64,000 nt of DNA, taken from contig NZ_FORC01000001.1 of assembly GCF_900113905.1 (NCBI RefSeq), positions 1,300,060 through 1,364,059 of the forward strand. Direction: 5' to 3'. The notes below the pieces were generated by a model. It was not told the DNA's origin. It saw only the letters and a list, made by a program, of their open reading frames with translations, and ran no database searches. Both the position numbers and the translations under genes were made by a program. Shown piece by piece: positions 1 through 7,170 of the stretch (position 1 is its first letter; each line of letters begins with the position of its first letter). The stretch comes from Phytopseudomonas argentinensis (GTDB lineage Bacteria; Pseudomonadota; Gammaproteobacteria; Pseudomonadales; Pseudomonadaceae).

Positions 1-332
1 AGGTAATTGCAGGCGCCACGCTTGATGGCTTCCACGGCGGTGGCGATGCTCGAGTAACCGGTGAGAATCACCACGCGCATCTCGGCATCCAGCTCCAGCA
101 GCTTGGGCAGCAGCACCAGGCCGGAGTCGCCTTCCATCTTCAGGTCGAGCACGGCGTAGTCCGGCAGGTCCTGGGTGGCCAACGCCAGGCCTTCCTCGGC
201 GGAAGCGGCGGTGGACACGCGCAGCCCGCGGCTGCTCATGGCGCGGGCCATCACGCGGGTAAAGGTGGGGTCGTCGTCGACCAGTAGCAGATGGGGCTGT
301 TCTTCGCTTTCCAGCAGCGTTTCGTCACTCAT
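1..332 (-). CDS. roxR: RoxR redox response regulator (3' part outside window)
   Basis: This is the N-terminal half of a RegA/PrrA/ActR-type response regulator; the C-terminal Fis-type helix-turn-helix lies beyond the left edge. The readable part is one receiver domain. It has the acidic pocket LLVDDDP near residue 20, the phosphoacceptor Asp in VLDLKMEGDSG near residue 65, and the LTGYSS segment that carries the switch Thr/Ser. The start is the ATG at 332, with GAGTGACCC just upstream. It lies about 70 bases after the RoxS kinase gene on the same strand, so the two form an operon. In the family, the phosphorylated regulator controls terminal oxidases and cyanide- or redox-responsive genes. 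The name rests on the adjacent RegB-type kinase. Confidence 0.85.
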   Translation of the reverse strand, partial: MSDETLLESEEQPHLLLVDDDPTFTRVMARAMSSRGLRVSTAASAEEGLALATQDLPDYAVLDLKMEGDSGLVLLPKLLELDAEMRVVILTGYSSIATAVEAIKRGACNY

Positions 333-401
333 GGGTCACTCCTCCAAACATGCTCGCGGCCTGCCGGCTCGGCAGTGCGCTGCATCGACAATCCTGCGGG
401 C

Positions 402-1661
402 TCATACCCTGGCGTAGGCGCGCGGCAACTTGAGCTCGGTGAGCGTGCCGCCTTCTTCATGGTTATACAGCTTCACCGTGCCGCCGGCACGGGTCACGCT
501 GGCCTGGCTGAGAAACAGGCCGAGGCCGAAGCCCTTTCCTTTGCCCTTGGTGGTGAAGAACGGCCGGCCCAGTTGCTCGGCGATGGCCAAGGGTACACCG
601 GCGCCGTAATCGCGAATGCTCAGGCGCACCCACTGGTGGTCCCAGTCCAGGCTGATTTCCAGGTTGTCCGGGCAGGCATCGGCGGCATTGTTGAGCAGAT
701 TGAGCAGCGCCTGGGTCAGGTCGGCTGGCGGCATCAGTTGCGGCGACTTGCCCACGCCCAGGCATTCGTAACGATAGCTGGCTTCCGGGCGCATCAGGTG
801 CCAGCGATTGAGGGTGGTCTCCAGCCAGCTGACCGCCGGCATTTCCACCACCGCCTGGCGACGATCCGCTTCGGCGGCGCGCACCAGGTGCTGAAGGGTC
901 TCCTTGCACAGCTTGACCTGCTCCTGCAGCAGCGCCAGGTCTTCCTGCAGCAACGGATTCTGGTGCTCGCGGCGCAGCTCCTTGATCAGCACGCTCATGG
1001 TCGCCAGCGGCGTACCCAGCTCGTGGGCGGCACCGGCGGCCTGGGTGGCCACGGCCAGCAGTTGCTGATCACGCATGCCCTCTTCACGTCGCTCGGCGCG
1101 CAGTTTCTCCTGCTGGCGCAGCTCCTCGGCCATCTTGGCCACGAAGAAGGTGATCAGCCCCGCCGCCAGGGCGAAGCTCAGCCACATACCGTAGACCAGC
1201 AGGCTCTCGCGCGGGCCCACCGGCAGTTGCAGCGGGTGCGACCAGACCAGCAACAGGGTGTAGGAGGCCAGCGCCATGCCGCCGAGAATCATGGTGAACA
1301 GCCACGGCAGGGTCGCCGCGGCAATGGTCAGCGGCACCAGGTAATAGGACACGAAGGGGTTGGTCGAGCCGCCCGAGTAGTACAACAGCACGCTGTGGAT
1401 GATCAGGTCGAAGCCCAGGTGGATGCCGTATTCGGCCTCGGTGACCGGCCAGGGCCCGCGCAGGCGCAGGGCGGTCAGCAGGCACAGCACCAGGGAGGCG
1501 CCCAGGGTGATGCTCAACTGCAACCAGGGCAGCGGCAACAACTCGGACTTGTAGGCCAGGCCAACCGAACCGGCCTGCGCGGCCAGCACCAGAAAGCGGA
1601 TAAGGGTCAGCCGCCAGAGGTTCTGGCGGCTGGCCGAAAGCAGTTGTACGGGGGCGAGCAT
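402..1661 (-). CDS. roxS: RoxS redox sensor histidine kinase (RegB/PrrB family)
   Basis: Membrane sensor kinase of 419 residues. About six hydrophobic helices occupy residues 20-175. The RegB quinone-site heptad GGSTNPF lies at about 97-103. The phosphoacceptor His is at about 213 in the RegB-type H box AHELGTPLA. A Cys near 251 (VKLCKETL) sits where RegB has its redox-active cysteine. N, G1 and G2 ATP-binding boxes follow (LLNNAADA, DYGAGVP, GKGFGLGL). I chose the ATG at 1661, preceded by AGAGGAG, because the upstream extension to 1766 has no membrane or domain character. It is first in an operon with roxR. It is expected to sense the redox state of the quinone pool and phosphorylate RoxR. 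Confidence 0.9.
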   Translation of the reverse strand: MLAPVQLLSASRQNLWRLTLIRFLVLAAQAGSVGLAYKSELLPLPWLQLSITLGASLVLCLLTALRLRGPWPVTEAEYGIHLGFDLIIHSVLLYYSGGSTNPFVSYYLVPLTIAAATLPWLFTMILGGMALASYTLLLVWSHPLQLPVGPRESLLVYGMWLSFALAAGLITFFVAKMAEELRQQEKLRAERREEGMRDQQLLAVATQAAGAAHELGTPLATMSVLIKELRREHQNPLLQEDLALLQEQVKLCKETLQHLVRAAEADRRQAVVEMPAVSWLETTLNRWHLMRPEASYRYECLGVGKSPQLMPPADLTQALLNLLNNAADACPDNLEISLDWDHQWVRLSIRDYGAGVPLAIAEQLGRPFFTTKGKGKGFGLGLFLSQASVTRAGGTVKLYNHEEGGTLTELKLPRAYARV

Positions 1662-1911
1662 CGATACTCCTCTATGCTCGTTGGCGAGCCCGGCGAGTAT
1701 AACCAAGCCCGCCGGCGGCCTGATGCGGCAACGCGCCGCAGTCGTACGATGATTCCCGCCTGGCACCGGATCAGCGCAGTCACTTGCCGATCAGGGTGGT
1801 CTCAGGTGGGGGTGAATATTTTTTGATTCGCTTAACCCGAATCTCCAGTTTGCCTCGTCTAACCCCATGAACACGGTCTCTATCCGTGCCCGCTATCGAT
1901 AAGGAATCGCC

Positions 1912-2616
1912 ATGCTGCCACTGTCACGCCTCGCCACCGCACTGGCTTTCAGCACCAGCCTGCTCAGCATCGCTGCGCACGCCGATGAGCCGCGCTACAA
2001 CCAGATTTCCCTGAGCACCCAGGTCAGCCACGAAGTGGCCCACGACCTGATGCAGGTCACCCTGTACACCGAGGCCCAGCAGAGCGATCCAGCCGCCCTC
2101 GCCGCCGAGATCACCCGCACCCTGAATGCCGGCCTGACCCAGGCACGCGGCGTACAGGGGGTGACCGTTTCCCAGGGCAGCCGCAACAGCTACCCGGTGT
2201 ACAGCGAGAAAGGTGAGCAAATCAGCGCCTGGCGTGAGCGCGCCGAAATCCGCCTGGAAAGCGCCGATTTCGCTGCGTTGTCCAAGCTCACTGGCGAGAT
2301 GCTCAAGACCCTGAAGATGGGCGGCATGAGCTTCAGCATTGCCGACGCCACCCGCAAGAAAGAAGAAGACGCGCTGATCAAGGACGCCGTCGCCGCCTTC
2401 AAGGAACGCGCCCAACTGACCACCGAAGCACTGGGTGGCAAGAGCTACAAGCTGGTCAGCCTGAACCTAAACAGCGGCGGTTTCGTACGCCCGCCGATGC
2501 GCATGGAAGCCATGAAGGCCTCGGCGTTCTCCAGCGACAGCGCCACCCCGGAAGTCGAAGCCGGCACCAGCCAGGTGACCATGAATGCCGACGGCGTGAT
2601 CGAAGTGCAGCTGTAA
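1912..2616 (+). CDS. SIMPL-domain (DUF541) periplasmic protein
   Basis: A 234-residue exported protein. The N-terminal signal peptide ends near AHA-DEP, and a SIMPL (DUF541, YggE-like) domain covers most of the rest, recognisable from the opening YNQISLSTQVSHEV and the alternating strand/helix pattern. The start has a good ribosome site (AAGGA, 6 bases upstream). The family is poorly characterised; E. coli YggE lowers endogenous oxidative stress by an unknown mechanism. It lies between the divergent roxSR operon and the first dppA-type gene, the same position as the homologous P. aeruginosa locus as I recall it. A perfect inverted repeat at 2652-2679 follows it. The function is inferred from the family only. 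Confidence 0.75.
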   Translation: MLPLSRLATALAFSTSLLSIAAHADEPRYNQISLSTQVSHEVAHDLMQVTLYTEAQQSDPAALAAEITRTLNAGLTQARGVQGVTVSQGSRNSYPVYSEKGEQISAWRERAEIRLESADFAALSKLTGEMLKTLKMGGMSFSIADATRKKEEDALIKDAVAAFKERAQLTTEALGGKSYKLVSLNLNSGGFVRPPMRMEAMKASAFSSDSATPEVEAGTSQVTMNADGVIEVQL

Positions 2617-2651
2617 GCACTACCTGCCGGCGCAGCAGGCCGAGGTTCAAC

Positions 2652-2679
2652 GGGCGTTGCGAGCACTGCCGCAACGCCC
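2652..2679. repeat. Perfect 10-bp inverted repeat, possible terminator or attenuator
   Basis: GGGCGTTGCG and CGCAACGCCC are separated by 8 bases, about 35 bases after the SIMPL gene stop. There is no clean T run, so it may be a weak terminator, an mRNA-stabilising hairpin or a protein site. Confidence 0.45.
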
Positions 2680-2833
2680 TGCGCACATCGCCTGAATTTT
2701 TCTGCGCATTTCGGCACATCCCGTGCATAGCGTAAAACAAGGTCTAGGGTTAACGCAGGCTCGTCAGCATCTGACAGGCCACGTTTTCCAGTTGCAGACC
2801 CCTCGCAAAAATCACAATAGACATGAGGTAACC

Positions 2834-4432
2834 ATGCACAAGAACGCCTTTATCCAGGCTTTTGTCGTCGCCGGCCTGATTGCCAGCGCCCCCTTCGCAC
2901 AGGCCGCCGGCAACCTGGTGTACTGCTCGGAAGGCAGCCCGGCGGGTTTCGACCCCGGGCTCTACACCACAGGTACCGACTTCGATGCCGGCGCCGAAAC
3001 AGTCTTCAACCGCCTCTCGCAATTCGAGCGTGGCGGCACCTCGGTGATCCCCGGCCTGGCCGAAAAATGGGACATCAGTGACGACGGCCTGACCTACACC
3101 TTCCACCTGCGCGAAGGCGTGAAGTTCCACACCACCGACTACTTCAAGCCGAGCCGCGAATTCAACGCCGACGACGTGCTGTTCACCTTCAACCGCATGC
3201 TCAACAAGGACGACCCGTTCCGCAAGGCGTACCCCACCGAGTTCCCGTACTTCACCGATATGGGCATGGACAAGAACATCGCCAAGATCGAGAAGGTCGA
3301 CGAACACACGGTGCGCTTCACCCTCAACACCGTCGATGCCGCGTTCATCCAGAACATGGCCATGAGCTTCGCCTCGATCCACTCGGCCGAGTACGCCGCC
3401 CAGCTGCTCAAGGCCGGCAAGGCCTCGGACATCAACCAGAAGCCCATCGGCACCGGCCCATTCGTGTTCAGCCGTTACCAGAAAGACGCGCAGATCCGTT
3501 ACAAGGGCAACAAGGAATACTGGAACCTGGATGACGTGAAGATCGACAACCTGATCTTCGCCATCAACACCGACCCATCGGTGCGCATGCAGAAGCTGCG
3601 CGCAGGCGAATGCCACGTCAGCGTGTTCCCACGCCCGGCAGACCTGGAAACCCTGAAGAAAGATCCCAAGCTGCAGATGCCCGAGCAGGCTGGTTTCAAC
3701 GTCGGCTATCTGGCCTACAACACCGAGCACAAGCCGTTCGACAAGCTCGAAGTGCGCCAGGCCATGGACATGGCGGTCAACAAGCAGGCAATCATCAACG
3801 CCGTGTACCAGGGCGCCGGCCAGGTGGCCGTGAACGGCATGCCGCCGACCCAGTGGTCCTATGACGACACCATCAAGGACACGCCCTACAACCCGGAAAA
3901 GGCCAAGGAACTGCTCAAGGCCGCTGGCGTGAAGGAAGGTACCGAGATCACCCTGTGGGCCATGCCGGTGCAGCGCCCGTACAATCCCAACGCCAAGCTG
4001 ATGGCCGAGATGCTGCAGGCCGACTGGGCGAAGATCGGCATCAAGGCGCGCATCGTCAGCTACGAGTGGGGCGAGTACAACAAACGCGCCAAGGCTGGCG
4101 AGCACGATGCCCTGCTGATCGGCTGGACCGGCGACAACGGTGACCCCGACAACTGGCTGAGCGTGCTGTACGGCTGCGACGCCATCGGCGGCAACAACTA
4201 CAGCCGCCTGTGCAACAAGGAATTCGACGCCCTGCTGAAGAAGGCCAAGGCGATCAACGACCGCGAAGAGCGTACCGTGCTCTACAAGCAGGCCCAGCAG
4301 TTGCTCAAGGCCGACGTGCAGAACACGCCCATTGCCCACTCCACGGTGTACCAGCCGATGAGCACGCGCGTGAAGGACTTCAAGATCAGCCCGTTCGGCA
4401 TCAACTCCTTCTACGGTGTCAGCATCGAATAA
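2834..4432 (+). CDS. dppA: Dipeptide ABC transporter substrate-binding protein (first DppA paralogue)
   Basis: Family 5 periplasmic binding protein of 532 residues. The signal peptide ends near AQA-AGN. The mature protein opens with NLVYCSEGSP and has the family body including GLTYTFHLREGVKFH and the WTGDNGDPDNW segment typical of DppA. I chose the ATG at 2834, behind ATGAGGTAACC, since the upstream in-frame extension is not signal-like. It is by eye about 80% identical to the paralogue at 7171 and less similar to that at 8927. A strong terminator follows, so it is its own transcription unit and must share the single downstream dppBCDF membrane complex. Likely ligands are dipeptides or short peptides; which one is not deducible. 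Confidence 0.88.
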   Translation: MHKNAFIQAFVVAGLIASAPFAQAAGNLVYCSEGSPAGFDPGLYTTGTDFDAGAETVFNRLSQFERGGTSVIPGLAEKWDISDDGLTYTFHLREGVKFHTTDYFKPSREFNADDVLFTFNRMLNKDDPFRKAYPTEFPYFTDMGMDKNIAKIEKVDEHTVRFTLNTVDAAFIQNMAMSFASIHSAEYAAQLLKAGKASDINQKPIGTGPFVFSRYQKDAQIRYKGNKEYWNLDDVKIDNLIFAINTDPSVRMQKLRAGECHVSVFPRPADLETLKKDPKLQMPEQAGFNVGYLAYNTEHKPFDKLEVRQAMDMAVNKQAIINAVYQGAGQVAVNGMPPTQWSYDDTIKDTPYNPEKAKELLKAAGVKEGTEITLWAMPVQRPYNPNAKLMAEMLQADWAKIGIKARIVSYEWGEYNKRAKAGEHDALLIGWTGDNGDPDNWLSVLYGCDAIGGNNYSRLCNKEFDALLKKAKAINDREERTVLYKQAQQLLKADVQNTPIAHSTVYQPMSTRVKDFKISPFGINSFYGVSIE

Positions 4433-4448
4433 TGGAGTTGCCTGAATG

Positions 4449-4480
4449 AAAACGCCCGGCCAATTGGCCGGGCGTTTTCG
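4449..4480 (+). terminator. Rho-independent terminator after the first dppA gene
   Basis: AAAACGCCCGGCC and GGCCGGGCGTTTT form a 13-bp stem with an AATT loop, followed by T-rich sequence, 16 bases after the stop codon. Confidence 0.9.
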
Positions 4481-4554
4481 TTTCCAGGAACCTGTTCACG
4501 ATCTTGCGGATCGACTTCAGCGTTGCCTGCAAAGTGGCGGGAGCGGCCGTTCGG

Positions 4555-4890
4555 CCGCTTTGTCTTTTTGGTGCTCCTCATGTCAAAAAATTATCAGGCG
4601 ACACCAATCGCCCCTTCAGGAGGCCGAGCGGAATCGTTGTGAAGAGGGTTGAGCGACATGGATGTCGCGAGAGCCGCGATGGGCCAGGGACGGCCCTTCG
4701 TGGGGGGCCGCCTAGGTCGGGCCCTCGGAACAATGATGGAGCGAGGGAACCCCAGCGAAGCTGGGGCCGTATGCCGGGGCTAGACCTTTTGGTTTCTTTT
4801 GGCGGGGCCGGCCATCCGGGCGATGCCAAAAGAAACCCGCTCGACAGAGCGGAACCGAACGTATCCACAACGCGATAACGCTGGCAAACC
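4555..4890 (+). repeat. Dispersed intergenic repeat of about 300 bp, copy A
   Basis: This stretch matches 26900-27205 on the opposite strand over its whole length, with scattered mismatches. Copy A has two extra insertions, one in the loop between GGTTTCTTTTGG and CCAAAAGAAACC and one near 4705. It contains several internal hairpins and no credible gene. The surrounding gap 4433-5013 also holds a CCTGTTCACGATC motif at 4491 and a REP-like hairpin near 4923-4948. Confidence 0.8.
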
Positions 4891-4922
4891 AAAGGTCACG
4901 CATAGTGCCTGGGACGTAGAAA

Positions 4923-4948
4923 GCTCGGGGCTAAAGCCCCTCCTACAA
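4923..4948 (-). repeat. REP-like palindrome (GTAGGAGGGGCTTTAGCCCC type)
   Basis: Read on the minus strand this is GTAGGAGGGGCTTTAGCCCC followed by GAGC. Relatives occur at 15210-15238, 26846-26878 and 54886-54912. Such Pseudomonas repeats are dispersed between genes and are linked in the literature to RAYT transposases; none is encoded here. Confidence 0.7.
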
Positions 4949-5013
4949 AAGCAGCAGCGGCCGATGTCCGCTTCTGCCTTGTAGCAGCTCTTCATATCGC
5001 CTAAACAGATTGC

Positions 5014-6243
5014 TCAGGCATTCAGCCCGAACGGGTCGTCCACCGAGTGGCTCGGCTGGGTAAACCAGCGCGGGCCTTCGGCCGTCATGTAGAAGTGATC
5101 TTCCAGGCGGATGCCGAACTCGCCCGGCACGCAGATCATCGGCTCGTTGCTGAAGCACATGCCCTCGGCCAGTGGCGTGTCGTCACCGCCGACCAGGTAC
5201 GGGCCCTCGTGGATGTCCAGGCCGATGCCATGGCCGGTGCGGTGGGGCAAGCCCGGCAACCTGTAGGCAGGGCCCAGCCCGGCAGCTTCCAGGCTGCGCC
5301 GCGCGGCGGCGTCCACGCTGGCGCACGGGGCGCCGAGCACCGCGGCCTCGAACGCAGCCTGCTGGGCGGCCTTCTCCTTGTTCCAGTACTCGCGCTGGCG
5401 CTCGCTCGGCGTGCCGAAGACGTAGCTGCGGGTGATGTCCGACAGGTAGCTGTGTACCTGGCAGCCGGTATCGATCAGCACCATGTCGCCGTCCTTCAGG
5501 GTCTGCGCATGCTTGACGCCATGGGGGAAGGCGCTGGCCGGGCCGAACAGCACGATGCAGAAGATCGAGCCCGGCGCGCCGACCTTGCGGTGTGCCTGGC
5601 GGATGAACTCGGCCACCTGGGTGGTGGTGATGCCTTCATGGAGAATGCTCGCCGCCGCCTTGTGCACTTCCAGGGTCATGTCCTTGGCGCGTTGCATCAG
5701 GGCGATTTCGGCTGCCGACTTACGCTGGCGACAGGCCGTGGTGATCACCCCGGCATCGACGAAGCGGTAACCGCTGGTCAGCTTGCGAATGCCTTCGAAC
5801 ATGAAAAAAGGCAAGGAAGAACAAAGACCTACCTGGGGCGGCGCACCATCATTGGGCGTAACATCAAGACGACGGAGGCAGCGCAGCAGCAGCGCATAGG
5901 GGCTCTCGTGCTCTTCCCAGGTATTGATGGTGCCCGGTACCACCTGGAAGTCGCGCACGGTGCCTTCCTCGAAGGCCGGCGCCAGGTATTCCACGGGACC
6001 ACTGGCCGGCAGGATGGCGCCGACCATGCGCTCGCTGGGGTTCCATTTCACCCCGGTGAAGTACTGCAGGTTGCTGCCTGCTGCGATGAACAGCGCCGCG
6101 ATGCCCTGTTCGCGCATCAGTGCCTGGGCCCGTTCGATACGTGCCTGATACTCCGCCTCGCCGATCGGCTGCGCGCCGGCGGTCATGTCCTGCAGGCGCG
6201 CCAAGGCCTGCTCCGGCGTGCTACCGCCCACTCCCAGTGTCAT
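5014..6243 (-). CDS. mdpA: M24 metallopeptidase MdpA (cytosolic Xaa-Pro-type dipeptidase)
   Basis: Pita-bread-fold metallopeptidase of 409 residues. A creatinase-like N-terminal domain spans about 1-165 and the M24 catalytic domain about 175-400. All five metal ligands are present: D258 and D269 in VLIDTG...SDITRSY, H338 in HRTGHGIG, E367 in SNEPM and E381 in RLEDHF. I chose the ATG at 6243, with GAGGA 7-8 bases upstream, over an upstream in-frame start at 6291. There is no signal peptide, so it should act in the cytoplasm on imported peptides. It is divergent from the psdR regulator, and the intergenic region carries two operator-like palindromes. In P. aeruginosa the equivalent gene is repressed by PsdR. 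The exact substrate is unknown. Confidence 0.85.
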   Translation of the reverse strand: MTLGVGGSTPEQALARLQDMTAGAQPIGEAEYQARIERAQALMREQGIAALFIAAGSNLQYFTGVKWNPSERMVGAILPASGPVEYLAPAFEEGTVRDFQVVPGTINTWEEHESPYALLLRCLRRLDVTPNDGAPPQVGLCSSLPFFMFEGIRKLTSGYRFVDAGVITTACRQRKSAAEIALMQRAKDMTLEVHKAAASILHEGITTTQVAEFIRQAHRKVGAPGSIFCIVLFGPASAFPHGVKHAQTLKDGDMVLIDTGCQVHSYLSDITRSYVFGTPSERQREYWNKEKAAQQAAFEAAVLGAPCASVDAAARRSLEAAGLGPAYRLPGLPHRTGHGIGLDIHEGPYLVGGDDTPLAEGMCFSNEPMICVPGEFGIRLEDHFYMTAEGPRWFTQPSHSVDDPFGLNA

Positions 6244-6305
6244 CTGCACATCCTCGTCTGGCGACGGCAACGGACATCGCTGCCAGGTCATTCACTTGCG
6301 GCAAA

Positions 6306-6324
6306 ATTTAAGTGCAACTTAAAT
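6306..6324. promoter_or_regulatory. Operator-like palindrome 1 between mdpA and psdR
   Basis: ATTTAAGT and ACTTAAAT form perfect 8-bp arms around GCA; one further base pair extends the symmetry on each side. It lies about 60 bases upstream of mdpA and about 110 upstream of psdR. The same pattern recurs at 6338, 7029 and 7061, which fits a binding site for the XRE-type repressor encoded next door. Confidence 0.7.
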
Positions 6325-6337
6325 TACGGTCAAAGCT

Positions 6338-6358
6338 TTTTTCAGTGGGACTTAAAAA
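6338..6358. promoter_or_regulatory. Operator-like palindrome 2 between mdpA and psdR
   Basis: TTTTTCAGT and ACTTAAAAA flank GGG, with 8 of 9 positions complementary. Its centre is 33 bases from that of site 1, about three helical turns, so two dimers could bind one face of the DNA. Confidence 0.65.
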
Positions 6359-6431
6359 AGCGTTGCAATCGCAGCTGAAGTCCCCGCAACGCCTGGGTAT
6401 ACTCTGTCGATTCGAATAGCGAACCTTTCCC

Positions 6432-6998
6432 ATGACCGCAGATCGCATTGGCGAACGCCTGCGCCGCTATCGGCGGGCCGCCGGCAAGACCCTCAATCAG
6501 GTGGCCGCCGACGCCGGCCTGACCGCCAGCTTCCTGTCCCAGGCCGAGCGCAACCTCACCGGCGTGTCGATCTCGTCCCTGGCAAGCATCGCCAAGTCGC
6601 TGAACGTGCCGCTCAACGCCCTGTTCGATCAACCCGCCCAGGCCCAGCCCGACTCCCACGTCGACCAGCGGGTGCGCTATACCGTAGGGGGCCAGCTGCT
6701 GGCCTACGAGCGGCTGTCCAGTTCGTTCCCCGGCAACTCCATCAACGCCGTGAAGATGAACATCCCGGTGGGCTACGAGTCGGAGCTGATCGCCCATGAG
6801 GGCGTGGAATTTTCCTACGTGCTGGCCGGGCATATCGTCTACACCATCGAGGGCCGCGACTATCCCTTGGGGCCTGGCGACTCGGTGCATTTCGATGCCG
6901 GCAAGCTGCACCGGCTGGTCAACGCCACGGACGAGCCGGCCGAGGTGCTGACCATGACCACCATGGCCTTGTTTGGCGATCAACCCGCCATCGAGTAA
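6432..6998 (+). CDS. psdR: XRE-cupin transcriptional repressor of the dipeptide genes (PsdR)
   Basis: DNA-binding protein of 188 residues. A Cro/CI-type helix-turn-helix occupies about 5-65 (GKTLNQVAADAGLTASFLSQAER). A small cupin barrel follows at about 105-180 (HEGVEFSYVLAGHIVY, GPGDSVHFDAGKLHRLVN) and presumably binds an effector such as a peptide or amino acid. It lies between mdpA (divergent) and the second dppA gene, as does P. aeruginosa psdR, whose product represses mdpA and dppA3. Four palindromes of the form AAGTNNNACTTAA lie around it, two on each side, matching that regulon. It may repress itself through the shared mdpA-psdR region. Confidence 0.85.
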   Translation: MTADRIGERLRRYRRAAGKTLNQVAADAGLTASFLSQAERNLTGVSISSLASIAKSLNVPLNALFDQPAQAQPDSHVDQRVRYTVGGQLLAYERLSSSFPGNSINAVKMNIPVGYESELIAHEGVEFSYVLAGHIVYTIEGRDYPLGPGDSVHFDAGKLHRLVNATDEPAEVLTMTTMALFGDQPAIE

Positions 6999-7028
6999 TT
7001 TATGCCCCACTTCAGGGCAAATATGCGC

Positions 7029-7049
7029 AATGTTAGTGCTGCTTAATTT
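7029..7049. promoter_or_regulatory. Operator-like site 3 upstream of the second dppA gene
   Basis: AATGTTAGT and GCTTAATTT flank GCT, a degenerate version of the mdpA-psdR palindromes. It lies about 120-140 bases before the dppA start and is paired with a second site 32 bases away. Confidence 0.55.
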
Positions 7050-7060
7050 TTGTTGACCGA

Positions 7061-7081
7061 AATTTCAGCATGACTTAATTT
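7061..7081. promoter_or_regulatory. Operator-like site 4 upstream of the second dppA gene
   Basis: AATTTCAGC and ACTTAATTT flank ATG. The right half-site is intact and the left is degenerate (6 of 9 positions). Centre-to-centre spacing to site 3 is 32 bases, mirroring the 33-base spacing of sites 1 and 2. Confidence 0.55.
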
Positions 7082-7170
7082 CGAGCCCGACCCGGTGAGC
7101 TATCCGCTTTCACCGCATTCCGAGCTCGCGCTGAACCCAGGCGCGAACAAAAAGAAAAAAAGAGGTTCGC

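Noticed and set aside
291..1826. Plus-strand open frame opposite roxS
   Set aside because: The minus-strand RoxS protein has clear kinase motifs. The plus-strand translation is Gln- and Ala-rich with no domain.
2750..4339. Very long open frame antisense to the first dppA gene (similar ones lie opposite 7.1-8.8, 8.9-11.7, 27.3-29.1 and 31.3-33.5 kb)
   Set aside because: Such frames are a by-product of GC-rich codon use. Their translations are low-complexity Gly, Val, His and Gln sequence, without domains or ribosome sites.
4578..4892. Small frames inside the 300-bp repeat copies at 4.6 and 26.9 kb that translate similarly
   Set aside because: Their similarity follows from the DNA repeat. They lack ribosome sites, and the repeat copies contain insertions that would alter or break the frames.
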